A stretch of 64,000 nucleotides of DNA. Origin: DATADD01 sp046262355 (lineage in GTDB: Bacteria; Actinomycetota; CADDZG01; WHSQ01). The notes below the pieces were generated by a model. It ran no database searches. It worked only from the letters and a program-made list of their open reading frames with translations, and had not been told where the DNA came from. Positions 1-6,533 of the stretch are shown here, in pieces. Within the stretch, counting starts at the first letter, position 1; every line of letters begins with the position of its first letter. Location: assembly GCA_046262355.1 (NCBI GenBank), contig JBHEMX010000066.1, positions 1 to 64,000 of the forward strand, in the 5' to 3' direction. The position numbers were made by a program, and so were the translations under genes.

Positions 1-16
1 GTGTAGGGAAGAGCCC

Positions 17-304
17 ATGACCGATGATCTCGCTAGACGCGTTGCCATTCAAGGCGAGGAGTTGCTGGGGCATCTTCCCGAAGACGAGATCGACGACGAT
101 GAGGCGATCGAGTTCCGGACGGATGACCTCGGCCGTCTTATGCTTCGTACCGGCGACGCGGTTTATATCCTTCACGACGGAGCCGGGTGGCGATACAGAG
201 ATACCGACTTTGGCGAAGAAGTCACTTGCTATCGCGACCGTCACAAAGTCGCTAGCACGATCGTCCCGCCCCAAACCGGACGCGGCGATCCTTCACAGAA
301 CTAA
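17..304 (+). CDS. hypothetical acidic protein of the integrated element
   Basis: A 95-residue acidic protein opening MTDDLARRVAIQGEELLG. A purine-rich stretch (AGGGAAG, 5-11) sits just upstream of the ATG. The middle part (about residues 30-70) alternates charged and hydrophobic residues and has GWRY and TCYRD segments, which suggests a small folded beta-rich domain. I recognise no family, signal peptide or membrane segment. It lies inside the integrated element, upstream of phage capsid debris and in the same orientation. The function is unknown, and coding status rests on the ribosome site, the composition and the lack of a competing frame. Confidence 0.45.
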   Translation: MTDDLARRVAIQGEELLGHLPEDEIDDDEAIEFRTDDLGRLMLRTGDAVYILHDGAGWRYRDTDFGEEVTCYRDRHKVASTIVPPQTGRGDPSQN

Positions 305-363
305 ACAACCTACAGAGGAACCCCGAGTGACAAGGCCGATGACGCGAGGTCGAGGCCGGCAAC

Positions 364-403
364 CGGCGTGAAGATCGAGAGCGCGACGGCGTGAAGATCG
401 AGA
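364..403 (+). repeat. short tandem repeat, two copies, period 23
   Basis: The 17-base string CGGCGTGAAGATCGAGA occurs at 364-380 and again at 387-403. It lies in the roughly 220-base gap between the first small gene and the capsid remnant, where I see no other feature. It is probably a local duplication left by decay of phage genes. Confidence 0.5.
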
Positions 404-525
404 ACGTCAAGTCCCGGTAAAGACTGCTCCAAGCGCAAGGCGCAGGATCCGGCGCGGTTCCGTAACGACCACACAGGTGCTGCTGAGACTCAGCGCGCCT
501 CAATCGAGATTCAGGAGAGGCAATA

Positions 526-834
526 TTGTTTGGTGAACGAAGTAAGAGCAAGGTCGAGAGGCTGACTGAAGAGCTGAAGGCCAAGGTCAGCGCGGCCAAC
601 GAGCTCTCGGCATTGGTCGAGAGCGAGAACCGCAACTACACCGCCGCGGAGCAGAACACCCTCAAGGGTCTGCTCGACGAGGCGAGAGACATCAAGGGCA
701 AGCTGGACCAGTCCAAGAAGGACGAGGCAGTCCGTAAGAGCCTAGATGAGTTTGGTGAGAGCATCTTCGGTGGAGACGAGACGAGCGGTCGATCTCGGTC
801 TCCAGCTCCAGCAGTCGAGGTTCCATGTGGGTGA
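526..834 (+). pseudogene. truncated N-terminal part of an HK97-type phage capsid protein
   Basis: The frame opens at TTG 526 behind a strong ribosome site (AGGAGAGG, 513-520) and gives 102 residues. Residues 10-75 are a charged helical stretch with the ENRNYTAAEQ and LLDEARDIKGKL pattern typical of the delta (scaffolding) region at the start of HK97-fold major capsid proteins. A complete capsid protein is normally 300-400 residues. Here similarity stops near residue 80 and the last 15 residues read as unrelated sequence. The DNA there (about 780 onward) reads better on the opposite strand. I infer a deletion or inversion that cut the capsid gene. The short product might still be made. Confidence 0.5.
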
Positions 835-935
835 GCTCGACCCAGGTCACCTCTCGATCGAGAAGCGGTGGGAGTGGTGGGAGTGGGTCCGAGTTCCTTC
901 CAGTCCAGAATCTTGAGCACGAAGTCGCCGTCTGC
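780..935 (-). pseudogene. possible phage gene fragment downstream of the terminase remnant
   Basis: On the minus strand one frame reads an uninterrupted segment with LLDREVTWVELTHMEPRLLE and then ETEIDRSS before it degenerates near 780, where the plus-strand capsid remnant begins. The composition (alternating hydrophobic and charged residues, no rare-codon runs) looks coding, but no start codon with a ribosome site is clear and I recognise no family. I list it because it marks the breakpoint between two oppositely oriented fragments. Confidence 0.25.
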
Positions 936-937
936 CA

Positions 938-1219
938 TCAGCAGATGCCCCGGCACTTGCGCGCGGCCTCGCCCGACTGACGCTCGGAGGGATTGACGAG
1001 CAAGGTCAGGGAGCCGGGCGCGTACAACGCGGTGTGAACGGCGCGAATGGCGGACATGGTGGTCTTGCCGGACTGGCGAGAGCAGAGCACAAGCTGGCGC
1101 GTGGACGCGGAGCGGAGGAAGTCCTCTTGCCACGGGTCCGGGGTGAGCCCCACGTCCCGGGCGAGTTGCGCCGGGTCCAGCGCCAAGGCCAGGTCGGTGT
1201 GCAGGGCGCTAGGCGACAC
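938..1219 (-). pseudogene. terminase large subunit, N-terminal fragment with Walker A
   Basis: Reading from GTG 1219 on the minus strand gives 93 residues with the start-of-protein pattern of a phage terminase large subunit: a TPDPWQEDFLRS segment followed by the ATPase Walker A CSRQSGKTT (residues about 45-53) and a LLVNPSERQSGE strand. Terminases translocate phage DNA into capsids and are normally 400-600 residues with a Walker B and a nuclease domain. Neither is present, because the frame stops at 938. It is opposite in strand to the capsid fragment, although packaging and capsid genes are usually co-directional. I read both as debris of a rearranged prophage structural module. Confidence 0.6.
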
Positions 1220-1330
1220 GGTTCTCACACCCCCGATTTGTCGGGTAGCTGACAGACAAGCCCCCTTCCCTGGGTCCACGCTGAGGTGTAGGACAGCCAT
1301 AGGCGCGGTCCACGACAGAGGGGGTAAGCG

Positions 1331-1612
1331 ATGCCTGCAGTTAGGTTTGTGAAGATGGACGAGGGTGGCCCTAGCTACGAGAACTTTCAGGGCAAGGATG
1401 TCACGGTTCGCTTGGAGGACGGCACCGAGGTGCAAGGCCACGTCGGTAAATGGGGCGAGGACACCGAGGGCCACGCCGGTAAGTGGGGCATCGAGCTTGA
1501 GGTATTCGACACCGAGGCGAACATGCTCCAGGCCGCCACCGACAGGGGTGAGTCGGTCTATGTGCGCCTCCCTGATGAGGCCGAGGTCAAGGGCCACGCT
1601 TACAAGCGCTGA
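1331..1612 (+). CDS. small repeat protein with recurring GH motifs
   Basis: A 93-residue acidic protein from ATG 1331, with a G-rich ribosome site just before it. Three [QEK]-G-H motifs occur at residues 35-37, 46-48 and 87-89. The first two sit in an 11-residue duplication ending GKWG (residues 34-42 and 45-53). A fourth copy, DDTEGHITPP, follows immediately after the stop codon in the +1 frame (bases about 1613-1685, ending MER and a stop), as if a frameshift had cut off a longer tail. There is no signal peptide or membrane segment. The family is unknown to me. The repeat could form a metal or ligand site through its histidines, but that is only an inference. Confidence 0.5.
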   Translation: MPAVRFVKMDEGGPSYENFQGKDVTVRLEDGTEVQGHVGKWGEDTEGHAGKWGIELEVFDTEANMLQAATDRGESVYVRLPDEAEVKGHAYKR

Positions 1613-1913
1613 GGACACCACCGGCGACGACACCGAGGGCCACATCACTCCTCCGCAGGCCAAGCCGGGGGGGATGGAGCGTTAGGGGCGCAAGTAGCAG
1701 CGTCACCTCAGCAGCCCTCCTGTCGGTCCTGGGGAGCCAGCCAAGGCCCGGGGTGAGGCAAAGCGGCTCGCGGGCTCAGGAAGGCTCCAGGGCGCGTCAC
1801 TTCCACCGTCCATCACGCGCTGTGCACCTGAGGCAGTAGCGGAGACCTTCCTGCCTCTACTGAGTTGGGATGAAAACGTCGGAACGTTTTCCAGTCGTGG
1901 CCCATAGGCCGGT

Positions 1914-1947
1914 GGTGGGCGGAGCCTTACGCGTAGCTCCACCCACC
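1914..1947. repeat. stem-loop inside the iteron region
   Basis: GGTGGGCGGAGC (1914-1925) pairs with GCTCCACCCACC (1936-1947) around a 10-base loop, with one mismatch in the 12-base stem. It has no T tract. It may be a single-strand initiation hairpin of the origin or a terminator for the minus-strand replication operon. Confidence 0.5.
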
Positions 1948-2035
1948 GGTAGGGGTGACGTTTTCGCTTTTTCACGTTTTCATCTCTTAAGGAAAACGTG
2001 GATGAAAACGTCGTTAGAGGCCCCAATCCCGGCTC

Positions 2036-2123
2036 ACGTTTTCGCGTGAAAACGTGCGATGAAAACGTGAAAACGTGGCACGTTTTCATATGAAAACGTC
2101 CGATGAAAACGTGAAAACGTCCC
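2036..2123. repeat. tandem 44-bp repeat, each unit with four octamers
   Basis: Unit one (2036-2079) and unit two (2080-2123) are near identical. Each runs inverted octamer, 4-base spacer, octamer, 5-base spacer (GCGAT or CCGAT), octamer, octamer, then three bases. Differences are confined to the spacers. The strict order of sites suggests a protein array that needs a fixed geometry. Confidence 0.75.
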
Positions 2124-2124
2124 G

Positions 2125-3768
2125 TCATTCGTGGCCTCCCGCGGTCGCCCAGTAGCACACGAACCGGGCGTTGTTGGGATCCTTGAACTTCTCAAGGAGG
2201 TCGACCGTTAAGAGCTGATCGATGGCTCGAGTGGCACGGTTCTGGTCGCCGCCGAGGTGCGCCACGATGTCGGCCCGACGAGCGCCGGCACCCGGCGAGC
2301 TCCGGACGAAATCCATGATCTCGTCGCGGTCGCCCTCAACTTGGGACGCGTCGACCGCTCTCGCTCCGCGGTCGACCACGCGGTGGGACAAGCGGCCGTC
2401 TTCGAAGGATCGTTCGATGATGAGGGGCTCCTGCAGCGGCCCGGAGCGCTGGCGCGGATTGTGCAGGATGACGTGGCGATCATCCCTGCCAGGCGTGAGG
2501 TACCAGACGGAATCTGTTTGGGCAACCTTGTCGCCGGAGCCTCGGACTGCCCGGATCATGTCGATGGGTTTGCCCGAAACCTGATCCTTTACGGGGTGAT
2601 CCAGGATCATGACCGCGACGTCGAGGTCACGACAGATCGGCTTGATCGCGAGCTCGTGGAAATAGGCCATCTCACGCGAAGAGTTCTCGTCGAGGTAGTG
2701 GAGGCGCGCGAGTGAGTCGAGGATGACGACTACTGGTTTGATCCTCTCGATCTCCGCGTGAAGCGCCGAGACGTGTTCCTTACGGTCGAGCTTGAGGCCC
2801 TGCCGCGACACGACGTGGAGGCGCTTCTCGACATCGGAGATCCTGTCACCGGCGATGAGGCTCAGTCGTCGATGCAGCTCGTAGTAGCTGTTCTCCTCGT
2901 CTATCAGCACTACGGGGCCACACATGATGTCGAGCCCGAGCCACGTGTCTCCGAGTGCTCCTGTGAGGTGGATGGCGAGGTCGTTGCCTAGCAGGGACTT
3001 ACCGAGCCCGTAGCGGCCGGCGAAGTTGTTGTTGTCTCCTCGCACCAGTCTGCCCTCGACCACGAACTCGAGAGGCGGCACCGGCTTGCTGAAGGCACCC
3101 TGCGGGACGAAGATGATCTTGAACTCTTCATCTTGAAGCAGCGTGGCCGGGTCGATCTTGGCCTCCACCCTCTCGACTGAAGATGTGAGCGCGAGGGCCA
3201 CCTGCTCGAGTGGATCGAGTCCTGAGTCGTGTGCCCAGTGTGCGATGTCTCGGAGATCCTTCAACTCCGCGTGCATCCCGACGAATCTGACCGCGTAGAG
3301 TTCCGGACCCTTGATCCGGGCGAGCTTGTCGACCGCGCGCTCGAGTGCACCGTCACGCTGGCCGTCGTTGTCGAAGACGAGCGCGACGCTCGCCCATCTC
3401 CCGATGAACGAGAAGAACTCCTTCTCCCGCTCACCGCCCGGGATGCTGTTGCCGCCGAGCGCGATGGCGTCGAACTCGGCGGCCGAGGCGTATAAGGCGT
3501 CCATCGGTGACTCGAGGATGTAGAGCGTGCTGTCTCCCGTGTCGGAGACGTCCTGCACGCGCGGCGTCGCGTAGTAGGCCGGCTTTGGGCCTTTGGGGTA
3601 GAGGAACTTCGTCCCGCCCAGCAGCGGTCGACGCTGTACGTAGCCGTTGGCATTGAGCCACGGGATTAGGAGATCGTTACCCTCGATCCTGATGCCGGCT
3701 CTCTGACGCTCCTCGCGCGGGAGGCCCTTGCAGTAGTCCGCAGCTCTCTGTTTGACGCTAGCGGCCAT
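2125..3768 (-). CDS. TOPRIM / RecA-fold primase-helicase of the integrated element
   Basis: From ATG 3768 (overlapping the upstream zinc-finger gene by 11 bases) the product is 547 residues. Residues 80-150 form a TOPRIM domain: E86 in LYILESPMDAL and the DND at 133-135. Residues 245-360 form a RepA-like AAA helicase domain with Walker A GRYGLGKS (251-258) and Walker B VVVILDS (D351). The last 70 residues look like a winged-helix DNA-binding tail (RADIVAHL, ATRAIDQLL). Such proteins prime and unwind DNA for plasmids, phages and satellites. With the separate CHC2 gene upstream it makes a split primase. It ends exactly at the iteron array, so it may also be the initiator that binds it. Confidence 0.8.
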   Translation of the reverse strand: MAASVKQRAADYCKGLPREERQRAGIRIEGNDLLIPWLNANGYVQRRPLLGGTKFLYPKGPKPAYYATPRVQDVSDTGDSTLYILESPMDALYASAAEFDAIALGGNSIPGGEREKEFFSFIGRWASVALVFDNDGQRDGALERAVDKLARIKGPELYAVRFVGMHAELKDLRDIAHWAHDSGLDPLEQVALALTSSVERVEAKIDPATLLQDEEFKIIFVPQGAFSKPVPPLEFVVEGRLVRGDNNNFAGRYGLGKSLLGNDLAIHLTGALGDTWLGLDIMCGPVVLIDEENSYYELHRRLSLIAGDRISDVEKRLHVVSRQGLKLDRKEHVSALHAEIERIKPVVVILDSLARLHYLDENSSREMAYFHELAIKPICRDLDVAVMILDHPVKDQVSGKPIDMIRAVRGSGDKVAQTDSVWYLTPGRDDRHVILHNPRQRSGPLQEPLIIERSFEDGRLSHRVVDRGARAVDASQVEGDRDEIMDFVRSSPGAGARRADIVAHLGGDQNRATRAIDQLLTVDLLEKFKDPNNARFVCYWATAGGHE

Positions 3769-4078
3769 ATCTGCGGATGACCTCTTTGACCTCGAGTCCC
3801 GTGAGGCGTGCTTCGAGGTCGATCGCGTCGCCGCCGGCATCGCAGCCGAAGCACTTCCACCTTGCGTGTCCATCGGAGCCACTGAAGGTGCTCAGAGACG
3901 GTGTCCGGTCGGGATGGAAGGGACAACAGGCCATCCGGTTGCGGACCGCGACGCCGTGACGGGCGAGGACTTCGGCGGGGCTTCCGAGACGGTCGCGCGC
4001 GATCTCTGTTGGGGACCACCCCTGGAGCCGGAAACCGCTCCAGGGATGCGTCCATGGGCTAGAAGTCGCCGCCCTCAC
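3758..4078 (-). CDS. CHC2 zinc-finger primase subunit
   Basis: A 106-residue protein from GTG 4078 with the DnaG-type zinc ribbon: C52-P-F-H55 (in MACCPFHPDRTPSLS) and C76-F-G-C79 (in WKCFGCDAGG), followed by the DAIDLEARLTGL helix seen after this finger. In primases this domain recognises the template and regulates primer start. The TOPRIM half is the next gene, overlapping by 11 bases (AGATATGGCCGCTAG holds both the ATG and the stop), so the two chains are made together and probably act as one enzyme. Residues 20-45 look like a short helix-turn-helix. It overlaps the upstream 138-residue gene by 20 bases. The start could instead be a later codon. Confidence 0.75.
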   Translation of the reverse strand: MRAATSSPWTHPWSGFRLQGWSPTEIARDRLGSPAEVLARHGVAVRNRMACCPFHPDRTPSLSTFSGSDGHARWKCFGCDAGGDAIDLEARLTGLEVKEVIRRYGR

Positions 4079-4475
4079 CTACGTTGTCGTGATTCTCGAC
4101 AGAGTCCCAGTCGATCTCGGTTGACTCGTTCGTCGCGATTACGAGTTTGTAGTCGGTGTATTCATTCTCCGCGCCTTGTCTGGTACCGCGATACTTCAGG
4201 ACGAAATCAGTCCCTTTCTTCGGGCGCACGCGTGCAAATTGGCTGCGTAGGACCGTAGACGTGAGCCACAGTGATTTGCGCTCACCGTTTTCGTCGATGA
4301 GTTCGACGATCGGCGTGGATGGGTTGTACTTCGTGGGGCCGGTGCGCAAAGTCTCGAACGTGCCCCTGATGACCGGATTGTCTTCGCCCGGGATCACCGA
4401 TGGTGGGTAATCGCGATCCACTTCATCTTCGAGTACCTTCCACCTGTCTCCGTACTCGTCACTGGTCATTACCAT
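4059..4475 (-). CDS. conserved-looking hypothetical protein of the replication operon
   Basis: 138 residues from ATG 4475, with ribosome site AAGGAGAA six bases before. It has an acidic N-terminus, a beta-rich middle (VIRGTFETL, IVELIDENGERKSLWL, TDFVLKYRGTR) and an acidic tail ending VGEGGDF. The pattern of beta strands with an acidic tail recalls single-stranded DNA-binding OB-fold proteins, and the position directly before the primase genes would fit. I see no diagnostic motif, however, and keep it as hypothetical. No membrane or signal segments. Confidence 0.6.
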   Translation of the reverse strand: MVMTSDEYGDRWKVLEDEVDRDYPPSVIPGEDNPVIRGTFETLRTGPTKYNPSTPIVELIDENGERKSLWLTSTVLRSQFARVRPKKGTDFVLKYRGTRQGAENEYTDYKLVIATNESTEIDWDSVENHDNVGEGGDF

Positions 4476-4725
4476 GCCCGTTCTCCTTTCTTACCCATGG
4501 TTCTTTGCGTTCGCGGACGATGTTCATGGCATTAACGATGCCTTCTCGGATGCTCAAGGGGACCTTGATGACTTGATTCAGGTCCTGCGCATCCATCATG
4601 GACGACTCAGACGTCCATTCGTCGCCACGGAACAATGTCCACCGCCCCATGTCGTAGCTCAGGGAGTAGAATCGACTCCCATACTCGATTCGAATCTCGT
4701 TCTGTTCACTTATCTGAATGCTCAT
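4459..4725 (-). CDS. hypothetical protein of the replication operon
   Basis: 88 residues opening MSIQISEQNEIRIEYGSRFY. The first half is a likely beta sheet (IRIEYGSRFYSLSYD, RWTLFRG) and the second half is helical, ending in a basic, asparagine-containing tail. It overlaps the next gene by 17 bases and is preceded by a one-base gap after the 71-residue gene, so it is part of one tightly packed minus-strand operon running from the XRE regulator to the helicase. No family recognised. An accessory DNA-replication or anti-host role is possible but not shown. Confidence 0.55.
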   Translation of the reverse strand: MSIQISEQNEIRIEYGSRFYSLSYDMGRWTLFRGDEWTSESSMMDAQDLNQVIKVPLSIREGIVNAMNIVRERKEPWVRKENGHGNDQ

Positions 4726-4726
4726 C

Positions 4727-4942
4727 TCATATCTTCAATTGGTCGCGGGTGAGCCACTCTTCGACTTCGTCTAAGTCCATGCCGAGCTCCGAGCTCATCA
4801 AGCCATTTATGTGCGGCTCGATTATGAAGTAGCCGTAATCGAGAGCTCTCGGATCACGTCGTCGAGACTTCCGTAGAAGCAATCCTTGCTGCTTCGCCAT
4901 ACGACGGAGTCGGTACTCACGGCTCCGGTTGGTTGTAATCAC
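4727..4942 (-). CDS. small basic protein, RRRDPRALDYG type
   Basis: 71 residues from GTG 4942 behind AAGGAGAAGGA. The core RRMAKQQGLLLRKSRRRDPR followed by ALDYGYFII is a pattern I associate with short actinobacterial and actinophage proteins of unknown function. The arginine-rich N-terminal half suggests nucleic-acid binding, and the C-terminal acidic helix (LDEVEEWL) suggests a partner surface. An internal ATG at residue 15 (MAKQQG) is an alternative start. It sits between the excisionase and the replication genes in the same operon. Confidence 0.55.
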   Translation of the reverse strand: MITTNRSREYRLRRMAKQQGLLLRKSRRRDPRALDYGYFIIEPHINGLMSSELGMDLDEVEEWLTRDQLKI

Positions 4943-5005
4943 TCCTTCTCCTTTCTTGTTTCAGACGGTCATTGCAGATTGCTCGCGGGTAGCCATCCCG
5001 AGTTT

Positions 5006-5239
5006 TCAGTGGCCGGCATCACCGGTACGACCCGTCGGCTCCTGTGGCCAGCCTCTAGTCAGCGTGGCTGGCCTTGTTCCTATCGCTACGAGTTCATCAA
5101 GGGCGCTCTGCGGGATTCGGACAAGCGCTCCAAGTTTGACAATGGAAATGCGGCCGTCAAAGATGGCACGACGGATCCAGCGTTCAGTTACGTTCAGCTG
5201 AACAGCCGCCTCTCCAACGGTGAGCAATCGTTCTTTCAA
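5006..5239 (-). CDS. excisionase-like helix-turn-helix protein (xis)
   Basis: A MerR/HTH_17-type winged helix: LLTVGEAAVQLNVTERWIRR, then IFDGRISIVKLGALVRIPQSAL, the standard excisionase fold in which the helix pair binds DNA and the VRIP strand forms the wing. I place the start at TTG 5239 (77 residues). It overlaps the TGA of the XRE gene (TTGA) and has GGAGG eight bases before it, so it is translationally coupled to the regulator. A longer in-frame extension to 5338 would overlap the XRE gene by 100 bases and lacks domain support. Excisionases bend DNA at att sites and turn the tyrosine integrase toward excision; the integrase is at the other end of the same element. Confidence 0.7.
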   Translation of the reverse strand: MKERLLTVGEAAVQLNVTERWIRRAIFDGRISIVKLGALVRIPQSALDELVAIGTRPATLTRGWPQEPTGRTGDAGH

Positions 5240-5442
5240 TCCTGCCTCCAAAGGCGGTAAGGAGAGACCCTCAGTGCTCGGGCGATCCGTTCGGCGTTGA
5301 TCTTGGAAGGCTTCCGACGCCCGTTCGCCACTCGGCACAGGAAAGCGGGACTCAGATCGGTGCGGAAGGCGAGGTCTCGGTAGGACAGCTGTTGCCTGCT
5401 CATCTCGTCTTGTAGTCTGTTGGAGTTCTCCGTCGTGCTCAT
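5236..5442 (-). CDS. XRE/Cro-family repressor
   Basis: A 68-residue helix-turn-helix regulator from ATG 5442 (or 71 residues from ATG 5451). The fold is LSYRDLAFRTDLSPAFLCRV followed by NGRRKPS and a helix ending RVSPYRLWRQD. A -10-like TAGGAT lies exactly seven bases before ATG 5442, the arrangement of a leaderless actinobacterial transcript, so I prefer this start. The gene heads the xis-replication operon and faces another regulator gene across a palindromic operator. This makes it the likely switch between maintenance (integrase/ParB operon) and excision plus replication. Confidence 0.7.
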   Translation of the reverse strand: MSTTENSNRLQDEMSRQQLSYRDLAFRTDLSPAFLCRVANGRRKPSKINAERIARALRVSPYRLWRQD

Positions 5443-5449
5443 GGGCAGC

Positions 5450-5455
5450 ATCCTA
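5450..5455 (-). promoter_or_regulatory. -10 of a probably leaderless transcript for the XRE gene
   Basis: On the minus strand TAGGAT is followed by seven bases and then ATG 5442, matching the TANNNT-N7-ATG spacing of actinobacterial leaderless mRNAs. No good -35 is visible, which is common for such promoters. Confidence 0.45.
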
Positions 5456-5466
5456 CACCTTCAGTG

Positions 5467-5494
5467 TTGCCTTTATGGGACATCGGTGTAGGAT
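5467..5494 (+). promoter_or_regulatory. promoter of the HTH-ParB-integrase operon
   Basis: TTGCCT (5467-5472), a 16-base spacer and TAGGAT (5489-5494) make a plausible sigma-70-type promoter. Its -10 lies inside the right arm of the operator. Transcription would start near 5501, ahead of GTG 5528. Confidence 0.5.
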
Positions 5495-5527
5495 TGAGGC
5501 ACCAGGCAACAAGAGAGAGGCGCTGAC

Positions 5528-6178
5528 GTGGCAAAACAGAGACGCAAGCCGTTGCCAAAGGAGGTGCGACAACACCTCAACAACCTTTCAGATGCCCTTG
5601 CCGACGTGATTCAGGGTGAGCCAGGGGCAGCCACCGGCGCTTCCGCGGCACTGTGGAAGGCGACGGCAGCGGCGCGGCGATTCGCTAGCACGTCGGGTGA
5701 CAGACCCACCGTTGTGACATTCGAGTGGCTGATCGCAAGGACGATGCGCCAGTTTCGACTGCAATCTCATCTAAGCCAGGAAGCTTTGGCTGCCAACATG
5801 ACGATGATGGGGTTTGATTGGAAACGGATCACCGTGGCTGAGGTGGAGCGCCTGGCTCGACGCGTGAGCTTTTTGGAGTTACTTGGACTAGCAGCATTGT
5901 TCGGGGTACGTATGGTCGGGTTTCTCTTGCTAGAGCCAGGAACTGCCTTGCAATTTCCTGACGGAAGGATTGTGGAGGCAGAACTGGTGAATGAGTTGAT
6001 CCAGGGTCAGTGGGTCTTTAATTTTGAGAGCGGGACTCCGCTGCGTCCGGATGAAGACGTGGATAGTGAAAGGGACTGGCAAGCAGCGGCCCTTGTAGCG
6101 GGATCCACAATCGGGTTCCATGATTGGCGTCCCGCCAAGGATCTCGATCGTCCGTGGGAACAAGAGCCGATTGAATAG
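5528..6178 (+). CDS. helix-turn-helix regulator of the integrated element
   Basis: 216 residues from GTG 5528. Residues 60-125 carry an XRE-like helix-turn-helix (FEWLIARTMRQFRLQSHLSQ, EALAANMTM, then ITVAEVERLARRVSFLELLGLA). The N-terminus is basic and the C-terminal third is acidic with many prolines and tryptophans. It is the first gene rightward of the divergent operator and is followed by the two ParB-like genes and the integrase. Its codon use is less GC-biased than the chromosome, in keeping with mobile DNA. I infer a regulator opposing the XRE protein encoded on the other side. The middle VRMVGFLLLE stretch is hydrophobic but too short to be a clear membrane span. Confidence 0.65.
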   Translation: MAKQRRKPLPKEVRQHLNNLSDALADVIQGEPGAATGASAALWKATAAARRFASTSGDRPTVVTFEWLIARTMRQFRLQSHLSQEALAANMTMMGFDWKRITVAEVERLARRVSFLELLGLAALFGVRMVGFLLLEPGTALQFPDGRIVEAELVNELIQGQWVFNFESGTPLRPDEDVDSERDWQAAALVAGSTIGFHDWRPAKDLDRPWEQEPIE

Positions 6179-6245
6179 ATCATAGAGGTCGAGGAACGGG
6201 AGTCAGGAAATGTCGCAACAAGAGAGGAAGCGTGGAGGTTGAGGA

Positions 6246-6533
6246 ATGAATCAGGCTAGGGAGAAAGCACGGTCCAAGAAGCGTTCCTGGCGTGACATCT
6301 TTCCGGTTCACCCCGCCGCCAATGTCTTCCCGATGATGTCCGACGAGGAGCTCGAGGACGACCTCGGTCGGGACATTAAGGAGAACGGGTGGCTAATGGG
6401 TGAATGGGCCATGATTCTGGACCCCGACTCCGACGAGGCTGAATTACTCGGGATTACGAGTGAGAAGAGCATCGCGATGGAGTCCCAATTCGACCACTAC
6501 AAGTTGATGCTGCGGCGCGAGAAGGACGAATGA
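6246..6533 (+). CDS. truncated ParB-N-like protein
   Basis: 95 residues opening with a basic segment (ARSKKRSWRDIF), then PVHPAANVFPMMSDEELEDD and IKENG. This matches the start of the ParB/sulfiredoxin-like N-terminal domain found in phage and plasmid proteins, where the segment precedes the catalytic core. After IKENG the expected core (a GxxR or DGxxR motif) is absent, and the chain goes to an acidic stretch and a short C-terminal helix. I read it as an internally deleted ParB-type protein or a minimal variant. It ends in an ATGA overlap with the following full ParB-like gene, so the two are co-translated. Confidence 0.55.
   Translation: MNQAREKARSKKRSWRDIFPVHPAANVFPMMSDEELEDDLGRDIKENGWLMGEWAMILDPDSDEAELLGITSEKSIAMESQFDHYKLMLRREKDE

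Larger units (their letters stand above)
1872..2123. other. candidate iteron replication origin: 14 GAAAACGT octamers
   Basis: The octamer GAAAACGT occurs nine times on the plus strand (starts 1872, 1992, 2004, 2048, 2061, 2069, 2092, 2105, 2113) and five times inverted (starts 1884, 1958, 1974, 2036, 2080). Several pairs form inverted repeats with 4-base spacers, for example ACGTTTTCATATGAAAACGT at 2080-2099. An AT-richer stretch lies at 1957-2000 and a 12-base stem-loop at 1914-1947. The array begins two bases past the stop of the primase-helicase gene. Iterons beside a replication gene are the usual form of plasmid, satellite and prophage origins. It could instead be a partition (ParB) site, since ParB-like genes are in the same element. 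Confidence 0.65.
5450..5494. promoter_or_regulatory. palindromic operator in the divergent control region
   Basis: ATCCTACACC (5450-5459) and GGTGTAGGAT (5485-5494) form a perfect 10-base inverted repeat with 25 bases between the arms. Each arm contains TAGGAT, usable as a -10 hexamer on its own strand, so a regulator bound to either arm would shut the matching promoter. The likely ligands are the flanking XRE proteins. Confidence 0.65.

Noticed and set aside
1703..2158. A 151-residue minus-strand frame over the octamer array.
   Set aside because: The translation is made of repeated FSSH/VFTR words from the iterons and has no domain, so it is an artefact of the repeats.
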